A stretch of DNA of 64,000 bases. Origin: Cyclobacterium salsum. Its GTDB lineage: Bacteria; Bacteroidota; Bacteroidia; Cytophagales; Cyclobacteriaceae. Position numbers and translations under genes: made by a program. The first letter of the stretch is position 1. Each line of letters opens with the position of its first letter. Under the pieces are notes generated by a model, which saw nothing but the letters and a program-made list of their open reading frames with translations, made no database searches and was not told the DNA's origin. The DNA lies in assembly GCF_010119245.1 (NCBI RefSeq), contig NZ_WNKG01000005.1, positions 372,001 through 436,000 on the forward strand, written 5' to 3'. This document shows, piece by piece, positions 63,363 to 64,000 of the stretch.

Positions 63363-64000
63363 TCAGGAAAATAAGCCTGAAACCATCTCCAGATTAATGT
63401 CCCGGTAATCGTTAATATAGTGATCGCAAGGGGGCAATTCCTCCTTGCTATGGGAAGAAAGCACACCCACCACGCGCATGCCAGCGTTTCGGGCAGCGGA
63501 TACACCGGAATGAGAATCCTCAAAGACCAGGCATCGGGCCGGGTCTACATTCAGGTTTCTGGCAGAGCTGAGGTACACTTCCGGGTCGGGTTTGTGTTTT
63601 GTTACATTTTCGCTGGCCATAACCGACTCCATACTGGGCCCGAAACCCAGATGCCCCATAATTAAATCCAGGTTGGCACGGGGGGCAGAGGTAGCGACTC
63701 CGGTACTGTAGCCTTCTTTTTTGAGTGCCTGAAGAAAAGGCAGAAATTCGGGTAGTGTCTCTACCTTATCGGCATAAATTTCCCGAAATAAACCCTCTTT
63801 CTCTTGCTCCAGTGTCGTGAACTCAGTCCCAACCACCTCTCTGCCCAGAAAATGAGCAAAGATGTATTTGTTGCTTTTGCCGTACATGTGCCGGGCAAAT
63901 TCTTCTTCGCTGGGATTCAAACCCCGTTTGCCAAAAAACACGCGAAACGCCTCCGAGTGGAAAGGATTGGTATGACAGATCACACCGTCCATATCGAAAA
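63363..64000 (-). CDS. HAD-superfamily phosphatase, beta-phosphoglucomutase-like (partial)
   Basis: Two hundred and twelve codons of a HAD hydrolase, cut by the window end at its N-terminus. The edge reads FDMDGVICHTNPFHSEAF, the D-x-D motif 1, so a few residues are missing upstream; an ATG inside this motif should not be taken as the start. A four-helix cap follows, then VATSAPRANLDLI (motif 2), KHKPDPEVYLSSARNL (motif 3 Lys) and CLVFEDSHSGVSAARNAGMR (motif 4). It resembles beta-phosphoglucomutase or phosphoglycolate phosphatase relatives; substrate unknown. Confidence 0.9.
   Translation of the reverse strand, partial: FDMDGVICHTNPFHSEAFRVFFGKRGLNPSEEEFARHMYGKSNKYIFAHFLGREVVGTEFTTLEQEKEGLFREIYADKVETLPEFLPFLQALKKEGYSTGVATSAPRANLDLIMGHLGFGPSMESVMASENVTKHKPDPEVYLSSARNLNVDPARCLVFEDSHSGVSAARNAGMRVVGVLSSHSKEELPPCDHYINDYRDINLEMVSGLFS

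Overview
The window is a gene-dense piece of chromosome from a member of the Bacteroidota, most likely a Cytophagia-type (Cyclobacteriaceae-like) heterotroph; the phylum is well supported, the family is a guess. The evidence is a giant secreted protein with a type IX secretion C-terminal domain, -7 promoter elements of the Bacteroidota form TAnnTTTG, few Shine-Dalgarno sequences, zinc-free versions of S14 and L36, an OmpL-like porin paired with an ammonium transporter, and DAHP synthase fused to chorismate mutase. I saw no tRNA, rRNA, insertion sequence, prophage or CRISPR.

Layout. (1) 1-13338: an S10-spc-alpha ribosomal supercluster on the + strand, from the end of rplD to rplQ, with secY, map, infA, rpmJ and rpoA inside it, closed by a clear terminator. 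(2) 13381-15876: carA and eno, then a terminator. (3) 15993-22476: a surface-type protein, a FtsB/DivIC-like division protein, a small outer-membrane protein, cysE-cysM (cysteine synthesis), an unidentified protein and a Tat-exported sugar-isomerase-like protein. (4) 22551-26459, - strand: a ThuA-domain protein, lysS and proline dehydrogenase. (5) 26697-28196: an exported alpha/alpha-barrel glycosidase-like protein. (6) 28410-35127: an aromatic amino acid operon (DAHP synthase-chorismate mutase, aroB, aroA, pheA, an aminotransferase, tyrA) preceded by an apparent ribosome-mediated Phe/Tyr attenuator. (7) 35188-49550: arginine deiminase, LptD-like protein, amidase, a redoxin, a phosphopantetheinyl transferase, a WD40 protein, a DivIVA-domain protein, folB and a run of small housekeeping genes ending in a twin-ABC protein and MazG. 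(8) 49649-54238: a 1529-residue T9SS-exported beta-helix protein with three malectin-like repeats. (9) 54731-64000: a MOSC protein, dnaK, a Cpn10-like protein, a porin-amt pair behind a long AT-rich upstream region, hemB and a HAD phosphatase cut by the window edge.

How it fits together. Most of the window is core translation, amino acid synthesis and envelope biogenesis. The most striking non-coding element is the 28446-28590 leader: a 31-codon peptide in which eight of nine consecutive codons are Phe or Tyr, followed by mutually exclusive antiterminator and terminator stems in front of the gene that commits carbon to Phe and Tyr. The same operon holds a 129-bp element bounded by perfect 18-bp inverted repeats. 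Three decayed or fragmentary reading frames are also visible: a DinB-family C-terminus, a frameshifted small secreted protein and an unassigned antisense C-terminus.
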